Part shown: one piece after another, positions 8,098-17,956 of the stretch
Layout: each line of letters opens with the position of its first letter
How positions within the stretch are numbered: the stretch's first letter is position 1
Source of the DNA: UTCFX2 sp963788145
Lineage (GTDB): Bacteria > Chloroflexota > Anaerolineae > Anaerolineales > UBA4823
Direction: 5' to 3'
NCBI GenBank assembly: GCA_963788145.1
Contig: CAWBFQ010000006.1
Coordinates: 434,001 to 498,000 of the forward strand
Length of the DNA: 64,000 nucleotides
The notes under the pieces: generated by a model
What the model was told of the DNA's origin: nothing
The model's input: the letters and a program-made list of their open reading frames with translations, nothing else
Database searches by the model: none
Program-made: the position numbers and the translations under genes

Positions 8098-11000
8098 TCA
8101 CGGTATCGGACTAGGGATGAGCTCCAACTCCAGGAGAATTGCTGGGATGGGAGGCGCCTTTTCCGGGATAGCTAAAGCGTCTATCACCACCCCTTGCGAA
8201 ATCGTCATCCCCCCTCCATTCTCCGAGGTGATGATGAACTTCAGCGGTGCAATCACTGAACGAGACAGTGCCGCAAGGTTCCACACGAACGTTTCACGAG
8301 CGCCAGGACTGAGTTCAGGCACTTGCCTTTCTAAATCATCCATTGCTTCAATTTCGAGTGGCAATTCTGGGCTGATTTGGATGTCTTTGAGGGCGACCTC
8401 CTGTCGATTAATGATCGTCAACTCAACCCTGATTCCTTCCCCCTCCTTCACATGCTCTGGAAGGATTAGTTCATATTCAAATAGGGGTAGGACGGTGAAG
8501 GGAGAAGTTGTATATGCATCACCAAAATAAGCCTCGACGAAATAACTATCCGCTCCGCTCAGGGTCAGAGGAAGCTGATAGGTCAGTTCCACCCGCTCGG
8601 CCTCTCCGGGTGCAATTCTGATCCTATTACGCGAATTCAAAAAGAATTTGCTTACCAGCCATACTCCACGGATGGTGCGCGACAATGTTTACCATCAGCA
8701 CATCGCTTATTGGATCCTGTGTGGGATTGCTTACTGTAACACTAGACGTTAACATCGCACCAACCAGATATCTTTCCCGCTCCAGTAAAATCTGAATGGC
8801 ATACCGCCCAGGCGGTGTACATGACCAATGGTTATTGGGGTTCCAGTAACCATCCTCACAAAGATGGTCGATCCAATTAGCCTGGCTCTGGAAATCCTGT
8901 TTGGGCTCATACCAGTTTGGGTTATTGGGGTCGTTGCAAGAAAAGTATGCGAATTCGACATCCGGGTAATTATCATCCGATTGTAATGCGTATGCTGGCC
9001 AATCTCCGTTCGCAGCAATGATAATATCGTTGTCTTCCTCGGCAGCCACCCCCCACGTCGTGCCAGCAATGTTCCGGGTATCAGGGCCATTTCCTGGGTC
9101 ATAATGAGGGTGAAATACATACCATTGCTCACCTAAAGGGCCTTTCAATCGCGCTTCAGTCCATGTGTCGAAAAACCAGGCTCTTGAATGTTCTGATGCT
9201 GCATCACCCGTTACCGGATGAGCAGGTATCCCTACTGAACGCAGAATTGCCGTAAACAAATTGGCGTCATCGTAGCATTGAGCTGCCGTCTCTTTCTCAA
9301 GTAGATGAATGACATCGCTACCGTGGTCATTGTAGATATCATAGTTAAATAAGGGGGTCTCAACATCGAGCAGCTTCTGGGCTGCGATGTATGGATCGGT
9401 CTCTCCATTTACACCAGTTATTGTGACTTTTCCCTGGATGTTGGTTGGTATGCTGGGACAATCTTTGCCCAAGATGGCAAGGCAAAAAATCCGGTTGTCA
9501 TCAGGGTGAAGCGCATAGGTAACGCCGAAATCCTTGCCAGGTCCAGTGCCAAAGTAAATGCCTTTTTCGCCTCCGTCGCTGAGCGAAAATGTCTTAGAAG
9601 CAGTTACTTCATCGGGATTGAAGATGATATAAAAGAGCTTTTCAACCGTAGTTATACCGTTGCTGCCGGTTACGCTGAAAACTGCTCGGTATTTTCCAAC
9701 CGGGATGTCATCCGGGATCTTCCATCCCGAGTGCTGCCAATCCCACCCACCTTCGAAAAAACCGTGGTGTGTTTGAGTAAGGGAGCGTGTCTCTGACCAA
9801 GCCTCATTGGGAGCGATGATCTTCACATCAACCTTATCGGCGCCACACATCAGTACCTTAAAAACAGGCCCATAAACGGCAGTGGTCAGCACCCCACGTA
9901 GATAGACTGGCTCCGGTATGGCTTGTTCACCGGATTCTGGTTGAAAAAAGGGGTGACCATTTTCGATTGTTATCACTGGATCTGCCATTGGTCCGCTAAC
10001 AGTCACGGGGACAGATGGAGGGCTAACCAATTGGTCGGTCTCCTGGGTCGCGCTGATCACCTCGCCAGCCTTCAAAACCAGATTATCTCCCAGCGAAAGC
10101 GTAACCCGACCGCCAGAGCCGGCGCCTTGCCCCACCTGCTTTCCATCTCCATATAATCTGATGGTTGTGTTAAGTTTGGTCTCCAAAAAACTCGCGCTCT
10201 TACCCCCTTCGCAAAGAGGGCTTTCGAGTTTTGGGGCATCAAGAATGCCTTTAGCAGTGGTTTTTGGTCCCGAACTCTCCACATTGCACAAAGCTTGCTT
10301 CGCCCAATATTCCGGGCCATCCTGAATAGGAGGGTTGACCTCAAAAACGACCGAACCCCCTGGAGTTATTCCTCCGCCAATGCGTTGTTGATCGGCATAG
10401 ATATCCACCAAAGCGCCTAGAACCAGGTTATCCACAGCGACTGATCCTGAGCCTGGCAACAGAGAGCTTTCGTCAACCACAGGGGTTGGCAAGCTCGTCG
10501 GGCGCTCCAGCACTGGTTCGGGAACCGATCGTGGACTCTTATATTGCTGACTGCAAAAGGATTGTTGCGCCGAAATATCCTGGCCTTCTACGAGTGGAGG
10601 GGTTTTTACGAGGGTATCTTGGAAAGGTGTATAACCCTGTCCGATCAAATTCGAAGTTCCCGTAAATACCTCGGTCAAGCAACCTTCAACTAATTGCTTA
10701 ACAGAGACAGCTCGCTGGCAATCATACAATGGTGGTTCGATCTTGGGCTGGCCTAATTTGTTTTCTAATACGTAGCCAGGCAGTCTGGCTACAATTACGG
10801 GATCCCGCGTGGGATAACTGCTTTCACCTTTCACCTTCTGGATCGCAGTAACGACATCCCCTTCTATAAGGGCGCGAGTGAGCGTAAAAGGCCAATACCA
10901 GAAGTATGGCTTTCCCTTCGCCAATTCTTCATTCCCGTTGGCATAAAGGATCACCTCCGCTCCCACCGTGTAACCTTTCACCAAAACTGTGCGCGCACAA

Positions 11001-11176
11001 TCGTAGACGGGCGCGTCGATGATCGGGGGCGAGAGATGGTCAACATAATTATGGCCTGGCGGTGGAGTGGGGGGTTGCGGTGGGTTAGGCGGTGGGGTTG
11101 GTTCCGGCCCACAACCGATAGAAATCATACCTAAAAATATTAGGAATGCAAATGATGCAAGTTTTTTCTGTGTCAT
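8098..11176 (-). CDS. Large lipoprotein with transglutaminase-like domain (one frameshift)
   Basis: The first part (to 8627) has a signal peptide with lipobox IGCG and a Pro-rich linker. Repeated beta-rich modules follow (DAPVYDCARTVLVKG, EPPLYDCQRAVSVKQ). A transglutaminase core is seen in AAQCYDDANLFTAILRSVG, HSRAWFFDTW and VFHPHYDPGN (Cys-His-Asp). The reading frame ends at 8627 but continues in another frame to 8098 with beta-sandwich sequence. The overlap at 8627-8685 contains a T5 run, so a one-base indel near 8650 is likely. I prefer ATG 11176 (GGAG nine bases upstream) over GTG 11191. The gene belongs to a leftward surface-protein cluster. Confidence 0.75.
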
Positions 11177-11246
11177 CACTTTTTTCTCCACAGCGTATAT
11201 TCGCCCGCCAGGGTTCTATCATAGGTGTTCTTTGTATCCGAATGAT

Positions 11247-11759
11247 TTACCGGAAATTGATTTCACGGAGGTCTACCGTGAGCAGGACTTCACCTTGATA
11301 ATCTAATAAAACAAGTTTGCCAAGATTCGGCCCATTGGGAAATTCGATATAAAAATCGATATCATCCGTGAACGAAGTCAAAATTTGATCCTTGAAGTTC
11401 TCATAGGGTATCCCTTGGCGTGGGTCCTGGATGAAGAAATCCTGGAGCACGGTTGCATTGTCGGATGAGTAGACAATTACCTGCAGTTCGCCCATAGGAT
11501 CCAGGTTGCTGGAATAGCCAGATGTCTTCCATAAATCGACGACCGATGCTTGATTCCCTTTGATATGGATTTGAATAACCACGATCTGGTCGGGCGGTTT
11601 GGTGGGGGTCGTAATGACTGGAGAAGGCGATACCAGTGCATTAGGAGTGGATGTTGGGGTATCGATGGTTGAAGGGACGCAACCAACCAGCAAACAGGCA
11701 TATAACATACAGATCAAAACAGTAGAGGCGTACAAGCAGAAGTTGTTTTTTGCGATCAT
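11247..11759 (-). CDS. Small Thr/Pro-linker lipoprotein
   Basis: About 170 residues from the ATG at 11759. The signal peptide ends in LLVGC, a lipobox, and is followed by a Thr/Ser/Pro linker (TIDTPTSTPNALVSPSP). The remaining 110 residues look like a single beta-rich domain (IVVIQIHIKG, LVLLDYQGEVLLTVDL). No family recognised. It sits 11 bp after the M64-like metalloprotease and about 70 bp before the transglutaminase-like lipoprotein, all leftward, so the three may form one extracytoplasmic operon. Confidence 0.7.
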   Translation of the reverse strand: MIAKNNFCLYASTVLICMLYACLLVGCVPSTIDTPTSTPNALVSPSPVITTPTKPPDQIVVIQIHIKGNQASVVDLWKTSGYSSNLDPMGELQVIVYSSDNATVLQDFFIQDPRQGIPYENFKDQILTSFTDDIDFYIEFPNGPNLGKLVLLDYQGEVLLTVDLREINFR

Positions 11760-11769
11760 TACCGCCTCC

Positions 11770-13227
11770 TCATGGTAGATTACCAAAGTAATACTTTACA
11801 TTCCGGCTGCAAGCGGGCCCATATTGTATTTCATAAGTATTGAACATCGCGTCAATTGGATCAATTTTCCACCATCCGGGTACAAACTCAGTACAATCAT
11901 TCGGATTCCACCCTTCATTGGTTGCTTCTTGTATGCAGCCTTGTATGCTATACCAAATATTGGGATACGGTTTCGCTTGCCAATAGGTTCTATTGTCATA
12001 ATTTTCGATAGGGTATTCATCGGACAAATTAAAAAATGCGTGTCCTGCTTCGTGAAAGAATATACCTGGTCTCATACTAGGAAAGAAGAAAAGGTACTTA
12101 CCGTTTGAAAACATGGGACAGCCCCCACCATCGTCTGTAAATATGACTTCCATAATCGCCGCCCCATCAGTAAAAGGAAAATCACTATTGAACCCTCTGC
12201 CCCAGGTGGCATCATCAAAAAACCATGACTTATATGGAGCAGGCGGATCTGCCATGTCTAGGCAACTTCCACGATTTGTGTAGATTTTGGCTTTATCAAC
12301 CAGATAGTAGAAATTAAATTTATTCCTGTTAACCTGGAAGTAATCATTCTTTTTGAAATCGCGCTCTATCAAATTGGACAGGTCTCCGAAGAACTTATCA
12401 AACCAGTCTGAACGAGTTCCATAGGATTGGTCTGGTATGAAGATTAGGTCGATTTTATCTTCACAAGAACCGTTCATTTCATATGGCATCGCGCTACCCA
12501 TCGAGCGCTCGATGATGAGATTGTCGAAAAATGCTCCTGAGGAGGGCGTGTTCTGTGCAGTCAAAAAGCCGAAACCTGGCTGCCCGTGGAAATTTGGATC
12601 GTCAACCGATCCCCGAAATCTGCCGAAAAGTAATTTTAGTTTCACGCCATCATAGATGCCCTCATCCGCTTTTGTTAGTTTGGCTTCAATGGATATCTCT
12701 GTTGCGGGAGGAGATGGTTGATACTCGATCACCGTCGCATTCGAAGGGACCGGTAAAGAATACGGGCGTTGAGGAAAGTAAGTCGTGAAGCCAAAAACGG
12801 CGCTATCTGAGGGTGTAGGATCCTGGTTTACCAAACCATAAGTAATACCCAGCCCAGAAACGATGCCGTAGTCCTTATCGAAGGTGATATCGATCATCTC
12901 GGTTCCAGACACGATCAACGCATATGGGGGTGAAATATTCGTACGTTGCAGTGGAGCAATTTGAAAGCTATTTCCCTGTCTGGCATGGAAGGTTATACCG
13001 CTGACGGTTAGTTCCTGGTAAGTACCAGGTTGAACCTGATCAAAATTGATGGTTATTAAACCACAACCGAATTGAGCGGGGTTGCCGGCAGCTACAGACT
13101 GTATCTCTCCTATCCTGTATCTTCCGCTATTGATCGGGCCTTTTGGATACAGAGAGAATAGAACGAATAATGTAAGTATGAAAATAGTGATGTTTATAAT
13201 ATAGGTTTTTCTTCTCATGGCGAACAC
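11770..13227 (-). CDS. Secreted M64-like zinc metalloprotease
   Basis: 485 residues. An N-terminal uncleaved or signal helix (ITIFILTLFVLFSLYP) is followed by a beta-sandwich module (about residues 50-230). The C-terminal peptidase domain carries HEAGHAFFNLSDEY near residue 393, matching the HExxHxxxxxxDEY pattern of M64 (IgA peptidase-type) enzymes. Several Cys pairs suggest export. The target is unknown. A second in-frame ATG lies nine bases downstream. First gene of the leftward surface cluster. Confidence 0.78.
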   Translation of the reverse strand: MFAMRRKTYIINITIFILTLFVLFSLYPKGPINSGRYRIGEIQSVAAGNPAQFGCGLITINFDQVQPGTYQELTVSGITFHARQGNSFQIAPLQRTNISPPYALIVSGTEMIDITFDKDYGIVSGLGITYGLVNQDPTPSDSAVFGFTTYFPQRPYSLPVPSNATVIEYQPSPPATEISIEAKLTKADEGIYDGVKLKLLFGRFRGSVDDPNFHGQPGFGFLTAQNTPSSGAFFDNLIIERSMGSAMPYEMNGSCEDKIDLIFIPDQSYGTRSDWFDKFFGDLSNLIERDFKKNDYFQVNRNKFNFYYLVDKAKIYTNRGSCLDMADPPAPYKSWFFDDATWGRGFNSDFPFTDGAAIMEVIFTDDGGGCPMFSNGKYLFFFPSMRPGIFFHEAGHAFFNLSDEYPIENYDNRTYWQAKPYPNIWYSIQGCIQEATNEGWNPNDCTEFVPGWWKIDPIDAMFNTYEIQYGPACSRNVKYYFGNLP

Positions 13228-13368
13228 TTATCTCTTGATAATCAACCTGTGTTCAATTAGAATAATTTCTGCTCCCCCATAAACTGCTACAATTAGTATA
13301 CAAAAAATTCACCCCAAATTCAACTGGCAGAATCCTCTCTTATCTTCGTACAAATAGATGACGATTGA

Positions 13369-14238
13369 ATGTCATACTACGGTTTTTGGGGAGCCTGCTC
13401 AACCTATGTATCATTCCTGAAATATGGACCAATGTGCTTGTTCAGTCAGTTCGCTCAAGATTGCGATCTTAAGTTTGGGAAGGTGCTTTGGGTCGCCGGC
13501 TATTCTGGCCTTGAAACAGCGGAGGACCGCCGTACTCATTTTGGCATCTTTTCTCCTGTCGTTACACAATGATTCCCGGAAGGACAGGTCATTGACTCCA
13601 TCCGTGGGAATATAACGAAGTCCCCGTCGTACTCGGGGCGGCGTTAATGACCAATGTGCCCATTGTCGCGCTGCGTTTTACACGGCCTCCAATTGAAATT
13701 CCGGATCGGGAGAAACTCGGTATGCTCTCTCAAATCGCAGGAGCAACAGGCGCGTATATCGTACAAGATTATCGATCAGATAACCCAATGGACGGAATTT
13801 TTATCGTTCAGTGAACCAGTGCAAGGCAGGAGTCGTCAGTCTGTTCCCTGTCAGCAGTGATAAGGGTTTAAATATGGGAATCATCTGCGCCATCAGCCCG
13901 TAATTGTTTTTTCCCGGCTAGCTTCCTATCAACCGCTTGTTCATATAGAAGCAGACAGATTGAATTCCACACTGATTTCAACACAATCTCGTGTCGGCAT
14001 GCAAAAATGGATTTTCTCCAGGGCTGCTGAGGAATATGCGATTACTGTGGATTGGGATAATCTATGGCGGACAGGCGGAACAGACGAGGATGTCCTCGAA
14101 GAAGGACATCTGTCACCGAATTAGCTCATGGATGGTATTATGCATTTCGCAGCAGATAAAAAGATACGGCTACAGGTTATAAAGGAACAATTAGAAGCTG
14201 TTGCGGTATGTGTCAATGATTTACGCCACAGTGAGTAG
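13369..14238 (+). pseudogene. Transketolase, C-terminal part, decayed over three frames
   Basis: A continuous transketolase-like C-terminal sequence can be assembled only by changing frame. Frame 1 from 13369 gives AQDCDLKFGKVLWVAG and RRTHFGIFSPVVTQ, a TGA at 13570, then FPEGQVID. Frame 3 (about 13596-13814) gives LHPWEYNEVPVVLGAAL and PPIEIPDREKLGM. Frame 2 (about 13815-13900) gives AGVVSLFPVSSDKGLN. Frame 1 (13864-14238) gives ITVDWDNLWRTGGTDEDV, an in-frame TAG at 14122, then LMDGIMHFAADKKIRL. The order and spacing follow a transketolase C-terminus. The N-terminal thiamine-binding half is missing. Confidence 0.8.
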
Positions 14239-14360
14239 GGTGGGTTCGCCAGAACCCACCGTTTTCTTTACGCCGGAACGCTCTCCGACGCGCAGAATAA
14301 TATGATCCATTGGATGACAATTCAAGCATGATCACTCCAGTTCTTGGAGACCCGCTGGAC

Positions 14361-14577
14361 ACCCCGGCAACCTGGCGAGCAAGGCCGGGGTGAATTATAC
14401 TTACGGGGATGCAACCCAAAAGCACGCCGTACTTCACTCTCGCATGGGAACAGCTACGGCTTCGGTCGGGTAGGGTCCCGGGTCAGGAGACCCAGGAGGA
14501 GTGAGGAGCAGGTTCTAGAATTTGCGAAGCAATTAGCAGAGGAATATGGCTTTGGAATCAACTTCGACAGTAATTAA
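14361..14577 (+). pseudogene. Degenerate Rhs/YD-repeat fragment, copy A, with a short toxin-like tail
   Basis: NLASKAGVNYTYGDATQKHA is a typical Rhs repeat end. After a one-base frame change it continues as TSLSHGNSYGFG. A short tail, LEFAKQLAEEYGFGINFDSN, ends at the TAA of 14575-14577 and overlaps the next gene. Positions 14361-14506 are repeated at 15337-15483. The rest of the Rhs protein is absent. It looks like the hinge plus a scrap of a C-terminal toxin from a polymorphic toxin locus (inference). Confidence 0.65.
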
Positions 14578-15184
14578 TTATTATGAATTGTTTCATATGA
14601 GGGATCCCTTGGCATCCCGCCCGTTACGTTTGAATATTACAGAAGACAGCGATTGGGTTACAAACGATGTAGCCTGGAAGATATTCAAGGGCCAATATAC
14701 ATTGAGCGAACCACTAAAGTTTGATGTATATCAAGGGGGAGGAGTATATGATTTCCTGTGGTCTACAATGGTGGCCCTAGTATGTGTATCATCTAGGGTT
14801 ATTGATCTACTTATGGAAAGCAATATTTCTGGGTGGAGTACTTATCCTGTTGAAATTTATGACGGGCAAGGAAATATTATTTCCGGTTATTCTGGTTTGG
14901 CAATAACTGGTGCTGAATACACAAGAGACCGAAGTCGCAGCGTAGTAATTACAAAACCCGCTCCAACTCCTACCGGTATGCCCTACAAAGTTTATAAAGG
15001 TTTATACTTCGATGAGCAAAATTGGGATGGGAAGGATTTCTTTCTCGTACGCTCGAATTTGAAAATCGTTACTCAAAATGTGTATAACCTGTTCAAGAAA
15101 AACAAGGTAGCGAATGTAAGATTTATCTCACTTAGAGATGTTGAATTAGATGTTTTTCTTGATCAATTTGAAAACGTGGCGTGA
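14546..15184 (+). CDS. Imm11/DUF1629-like polymorphic-toxin immunity protein
   Basis: 212 residues, intact. Features resembling Imm11-type immunity proteins are SSRVIDLLMESNISGWSTYP, VEIYDGQGNIISGYSGLAI, YKGLYFDEQNWDGKDFF and the C-terminal IVTQNVYNLFKKNKVANV. The ATG at 14546 follows AGAGGA closely and overlaps the preceding frame by 32 bp, as toxin-immunity pairs often do. It lies between two Rhs remnants, which supports an immunity role. AT-richness differs from the flanks. Family assignment is from memory of the pattern, not a search. Confidence 0.6.
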   Translation: MALESTSTVINYYELFHMRDPLASRPLRLNITEDSDWVTNDVAWKIFKGQYTLSEPLKFDVYQGGGVYDFLWSTMVALVCVSSRVIDLLMESNISGWSTYPVEIYDGQGNIISGYSGLAITGAEYTRDRSRSVVITKPAPTPTGMPYKVYKGLYFDEQNWDGKDFFLVRSNLKIVTQNVYNLFKKNKVANVRFISLRDVELDVFLDQFENVA

Positions 15185-15336
15185 TACGAAGCTATAGCCT
15201 TGTAAGGGATAAAGAATTAACGCGTTTATCGCCCCTTCTCCATTGCGAGAGGAAAGAAAGAGCAGAGAGCGTGAGAGGCCCTCTGCCCTGGCAACGGAGT
15301 TCGTAAGCGCTCCTGTTGCTCTCCAGCGTTACAACC

Positions 15337-15483
15337 ACCGGCAACCTGGCGGGCAACGACCGGGGTGAATTATACTTATGGGGATGCGAACCACAAGCAC
15401 CCGCGACTTCGCTCGCGAATGAGAACAGCTGCGGATACGGTCGGGTATGCGCCCGTGTCAGGAGACCCAGGAGGAGCGAGAGG
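15337..15483 (+). pseudogene. Degenerate Rhs/YD-repeat fragment, copy B
   Basis: A second copy of the 14361-14506 segment, about 80% identical by eye. It encodes NYTYGDANHKHP in one frame and ATSLANENSCGYGRV in the next, the same two-frame pattern as copy A. Both copies then share RVRRPRRSE. Together the two copies form a direct repeat that flanks the immunity gene, as would be left by tandem exchange of Rhs C-terminal cassettes. Confidence 0.6.
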
Positions 15484-15548
15484 CGCGCGGCGCACCCGAC
15501 CGGCTTGGCATCACTATTGGCTTATTGACCATAAATTGAGAGATTATT

Positions 15549-15695
15549 ATGGAAACCATCAACCAATACGAAGTTGATCTTTGGGAAGATAAAATTAAAC
15601 GGGATGAAGCTGGTGCGATAGTACATCATCCTCTGAATGGGGGATACACATCCTTGGATGGGAGGTTAGTGTATAGTTCTTTCTGTAAAATCTAA
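15549..15695 (+). pseudogene. Short ORF cut by the IS256-type insertion
   Basis: 48 codons from an ATG at 15549 (METINQYEVDLWEDKIKRDE, then GGYTSLDGRLVYS) to a TAA at 15693-15695. The last codons are the putative left inverted repeat of the IS256-type element, so the natural 3' end is probably lost. The product is not recognised. Its place after an Rhs remnant makes another orphan toxin or immunity gene possible (inference). Confidence 0.4.
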
Positions 15696-15761
15696 TCGAG
15701 CCAAAATGGTAGGTCTGGTGTATCCTTCGAAGTTGCGACACTTCAACAAAGGAGAGACACC

Positions 15762-16943
15762 ATGACCTACCAAGGAGATTTTACCTTACCGCCCGAGCTG
15801 CTGGAGCAGATTGCCCTCCAAGGCTTCGAATTCATTCCGGAGTTGATCCGGATTGTGGTCAACGAAGCGATGGAAATCCAGCGCCAGCAATATTTGGGTG
15901 CAGCACCTTACCAACGAACGGCCGAACGGCAAGGCTATGCCAATGGCTTCAAACCGAAGACGGTCAAAACCCGGCTGGGAGAAATCACCATTGACGTACC
16001 GCAGGTGCGAGATGGTGGTTTCTATCCCAGTGCACTCGAGAAAGGGTTGCGCAGCGAGCGAGCCTTGACCCTCACACTGGCCGAGATGTATGTTCAAGGC
16101 GTAAGCACTCGCAAAGTCACGACGATTGTCGAGCAGTTGTGCGGCGCATCCGTCTCTTCTTCCCAAGTCAGTCGAGCCACTGCTTCGCTGGATGAAACCC
16201 TGAAAGCCTGGCGCAACCGATCTCTGGGTGAAATTCGCTACCTGTTTCTAGATGCTCGCTACGAAAAAGTGCGTCAGGAAGGCCAGATCCGGGATGCAGC
16301 TGTTCTCATGGCTGTCGGCGTGACTGCAGATGGCAGGCGGCAGATCCTGGGCGTCTCCGTTTCGCTCGGCGAGCAAGAAGTTCATTGGCGTGCTTTTCTG
16401 CAAAACCTGGTCAAACGTGGACTTCAGGGTGTGCAGTTCGTGATTAGTGATGATCACGCTGGTCTGAAAGCTGCCCGGATCGCAGTTTTTGGCGGGACGC
16501 CATGGCAGCGCTGTCAGTTTCACCTCCAGCAGAATGCCAGCGCTTATGTGCCTAGGCAGAGTATGAAGACTGAGGTGGCTGCCGATCTGCGCATGATCTT
16601 TAATGCGCCCAATCGGAGCGCCGCTGAAGCTTATCTGGCCCAAATCGTCCAGAAGTACGCCAAAACGGCTTCCAAGTTGGCCGACTGGATCGAGCGCAAC
16701 ATCCCCGAAGGTCTAACGGTGTTTTCCTTTCCAGTCACCCACCAGCGCAAGCTACGCACCACCAACGGTTTAGAGCGGCTCAACCGTGAGATCCGCCGGC
16801 GAACTCGGGTGGTCGGGATCTTCCCCAACGAAGCTTCCTGCCTACGCCTTATTAGTGCTATCTTGATGGAATTTCATGATGAATGGCAAGTGGATCGGAT
16901 TTACCTCACCTTTCCAGACGAGAATCGTTCGCCGTCGTCGTAA
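15762..16943 (+). CDS. IS256-family transposase
   Basis: 393 residues, full length. N-terminal YANGFKPKTVKTRLGEI and VPQVRDGGFYPS are typical of mutator-type transposases. DDE residues fall in YLFLDARYEKVR, FVISDDHAGL and TNGLERLNREIRRR, with the conserved CQFHLQQN between. A good RBS (AAGGAGAGA) precedes the ATG. No frameshift, unlike the other IS remnants in the window. Confidence 0.95.
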   Translation: MTYQGDFTLPPELLEQIALQGFEFIPELIRIVVNEAMEIQRQQYLGAAPYQRTAERQGYANGFKPKTVKTRLGEITIDVPQVRDGGFYPSALEKGLRSERALTLTLAEMYVQGVSTRKVTTIVEQLCGASVSSSQVSRATASLDETLKAWRNRSLGEIRYLFLDARYEKVRQEGQIRDAAVLMAVGVTADGRRQILGVSVSLGEQEVHWRAFLQNLVKRGLQGVQFVISDDHAGLKAARIAVFGGTPWQRCQFHLQQNASAYVPRQSMKTEVAADLRMIFNAPNRSAAEAYLAQIVQKYAKTASKLADWIERNIPEGLTVFSFPVTHQRKLRTTNGLERLNREIRRRTRVVGIFPNEASCLRLISAILMEFHDEWQVDRIYLTFPDENRSPSS

Positions 16944-16950
16944 TCGTAGT

Positions 16951-17000
16951 GGTTGTGGAAAAGTGGGGCAAATCGGAGATTTGTCCACTTTTCCACAACC
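16951..17000. repeat. Long hairpin at the right end of the IS256-type element
   Basis: GGTTGTGGAAAAGTGG at 16951-16966 is repeated inverted as CCACTTTTCCACAACC at 16985-17000. The arms can extend inward through GCAAAT/GATTTG with one mismatch, giving a stem of about 20 bp and a loop of only a few bases. It lies between the transposase stop and the right inverted repeat. It could stop transcription out of the element or be a structural feature of its end. Confidence 0.7.
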
Positions 17001-17050
17001 AGGTTCTTTACAAACACCAGAAGGTCACCAGACCGATTTTACAGAAAAAG

Positions 17051-17332
17051 GGTTGCATAATCTAGCAGCGATAACAGAATCTATTGTTTAGTCCAGCCTG
17101 TCAGGAGTACTATTGACGGGCATCAGGCCAGTGTTGCCCTGGGTTGCCTGGCTCACTGGTTTTTGTTTGCATTGGGTATTGAATGGCAATGGCATACTAT
17201 CATAACAGACAGTGATGGTTCTTTACGAAATCTTCATACAAGCAACAGAAACTCTTCAAGTGAGTTTGCTAGAATAGTAAACATCAAGATTTACCTGATC
17301 GATATAACCTTATAAATATGGAGATATGAACG
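17051..17332. other. Intergenic stretch upstream of the copper operon
   Basis: About 280 bp between the insertion sequence and the Met-rich secreted protein. No coding region seen. The last 60 bases are AT-rich (TATAACCTTATAAATATGGAG) and probably hold the promoter and RBS of the next gene, but no consensus -35/-10 pair stands out. Confidence 0.5.
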
Positions 17333-17935
17333 ATGAAGAATAGAACGAAATTATTTGGAATTGCCCTTGCGGCTGTTTTGGCAGTTGTAGCTTTGGGCGC
17401 CGGGGTCGCCTTTGCTCAACTTCCTACGCCAAATCCAGATTCCAACTCCGGCTGGACGATGGGTGGACGCGGTGGAATGATGAGCGGCTACGCTCAAAAT
17501 GACAGTAGGGAATGGATGGATGCCATGCATCAGTGGATGACCACCAACGGTGGCATGCACATATTCGTCTGGAACGCTCTGGCCGATACGCTTGGTTTAA
17601 CCGTTGATGAACTGGATGCCGAAGTGAACAGCGGCAAAACCATCGCACAGATTGCCGAAGAAAAAGGGATCAGCCGTGCTGATCTGGTTGCAACATTAGA
17701 AGCCGCCCATGAAGACAGCTTGGCCCAGGCTGTAGCCGACGGTATCCTGACTCAGGACCAGACCAACAGTATTTCAAACCAGATGGACGGACGCTATGAA
17801 TGGATGCTTGATAATATGGATGCTGGACACGGCATGATGGGCGGACGTGGCGGCATGATGGGGTATGGTCAGCAAAGTGGAGGATGCCAAGGAAATTGGA
17901 ATAGCAACCCTGCCAATCAACAGCCCCGGCCGTAA
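17333..17935 (+). CDS. Secreted Met/His/Gly-rich protein, probable copper binding
   Basis: 200 residues. A clear signal peptide ends at AFAQ near residue 29. The mature protein has Met-rich clusters at both ends (GGRGGMMSGYAQ, GHGMMGGRGGMMGYG). The middle part, TLGLTVDELDAEVNSGKTIA followed by IAEEKGISRADLVATLE, resembles DUF2680-like helical repeats. RBS GGAG lies 6 bases before the ATG. It is followed by a terminator and then a multicopper oxidase, so a periplasmic or surface Cu(I) sink is plausible (inference). Confidence 0.75.
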   Translation: MKNRTKLFGIALAAVLAVVALGAGVAFAQLPTPNPDSNSGWTMGGRGGMMSGYAQNDSREWMDAMHQWMTTNGGMHIFVWNALADTLGLTVDELDAEVNSGKTIAQIAEEKGISRADLVATLEAAHEDSLAQAVADGILTQDQTNSISNQMDGRYEWMLDNMDAGHGMMGGRGGMMGYGQQSGGCQGNWNSNPANQQPRP

Positions 17936-17956
17936 ACCATAACGATTTAACACCAG

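Larger units (their letters stand above)
15679..17050. mobile_element. IS256-family insertion sequence
   Basis: The transposase gene is flanked by an imperfect inverted repeat. The left side has TTCTGTAAAATC at 15681-15692, and the right side has GATTTTACAGAA at about 17034-17045. GGTCTGGTG also occurs at both ends (15712-15720 and, inverted, next to the right repeat) but with a 16-base offset. I could not see a clear target duplication, so the ends are approximate. The transposase is full length and the element may be active. Confidence 0.6.

Noticed and set aside
13570..13572. TGA inside the transketolase remnant as selenocysteine
   Set aside because: It sits among several frameshifts and another stop in a truncated gene, and not at a redox Cys position.
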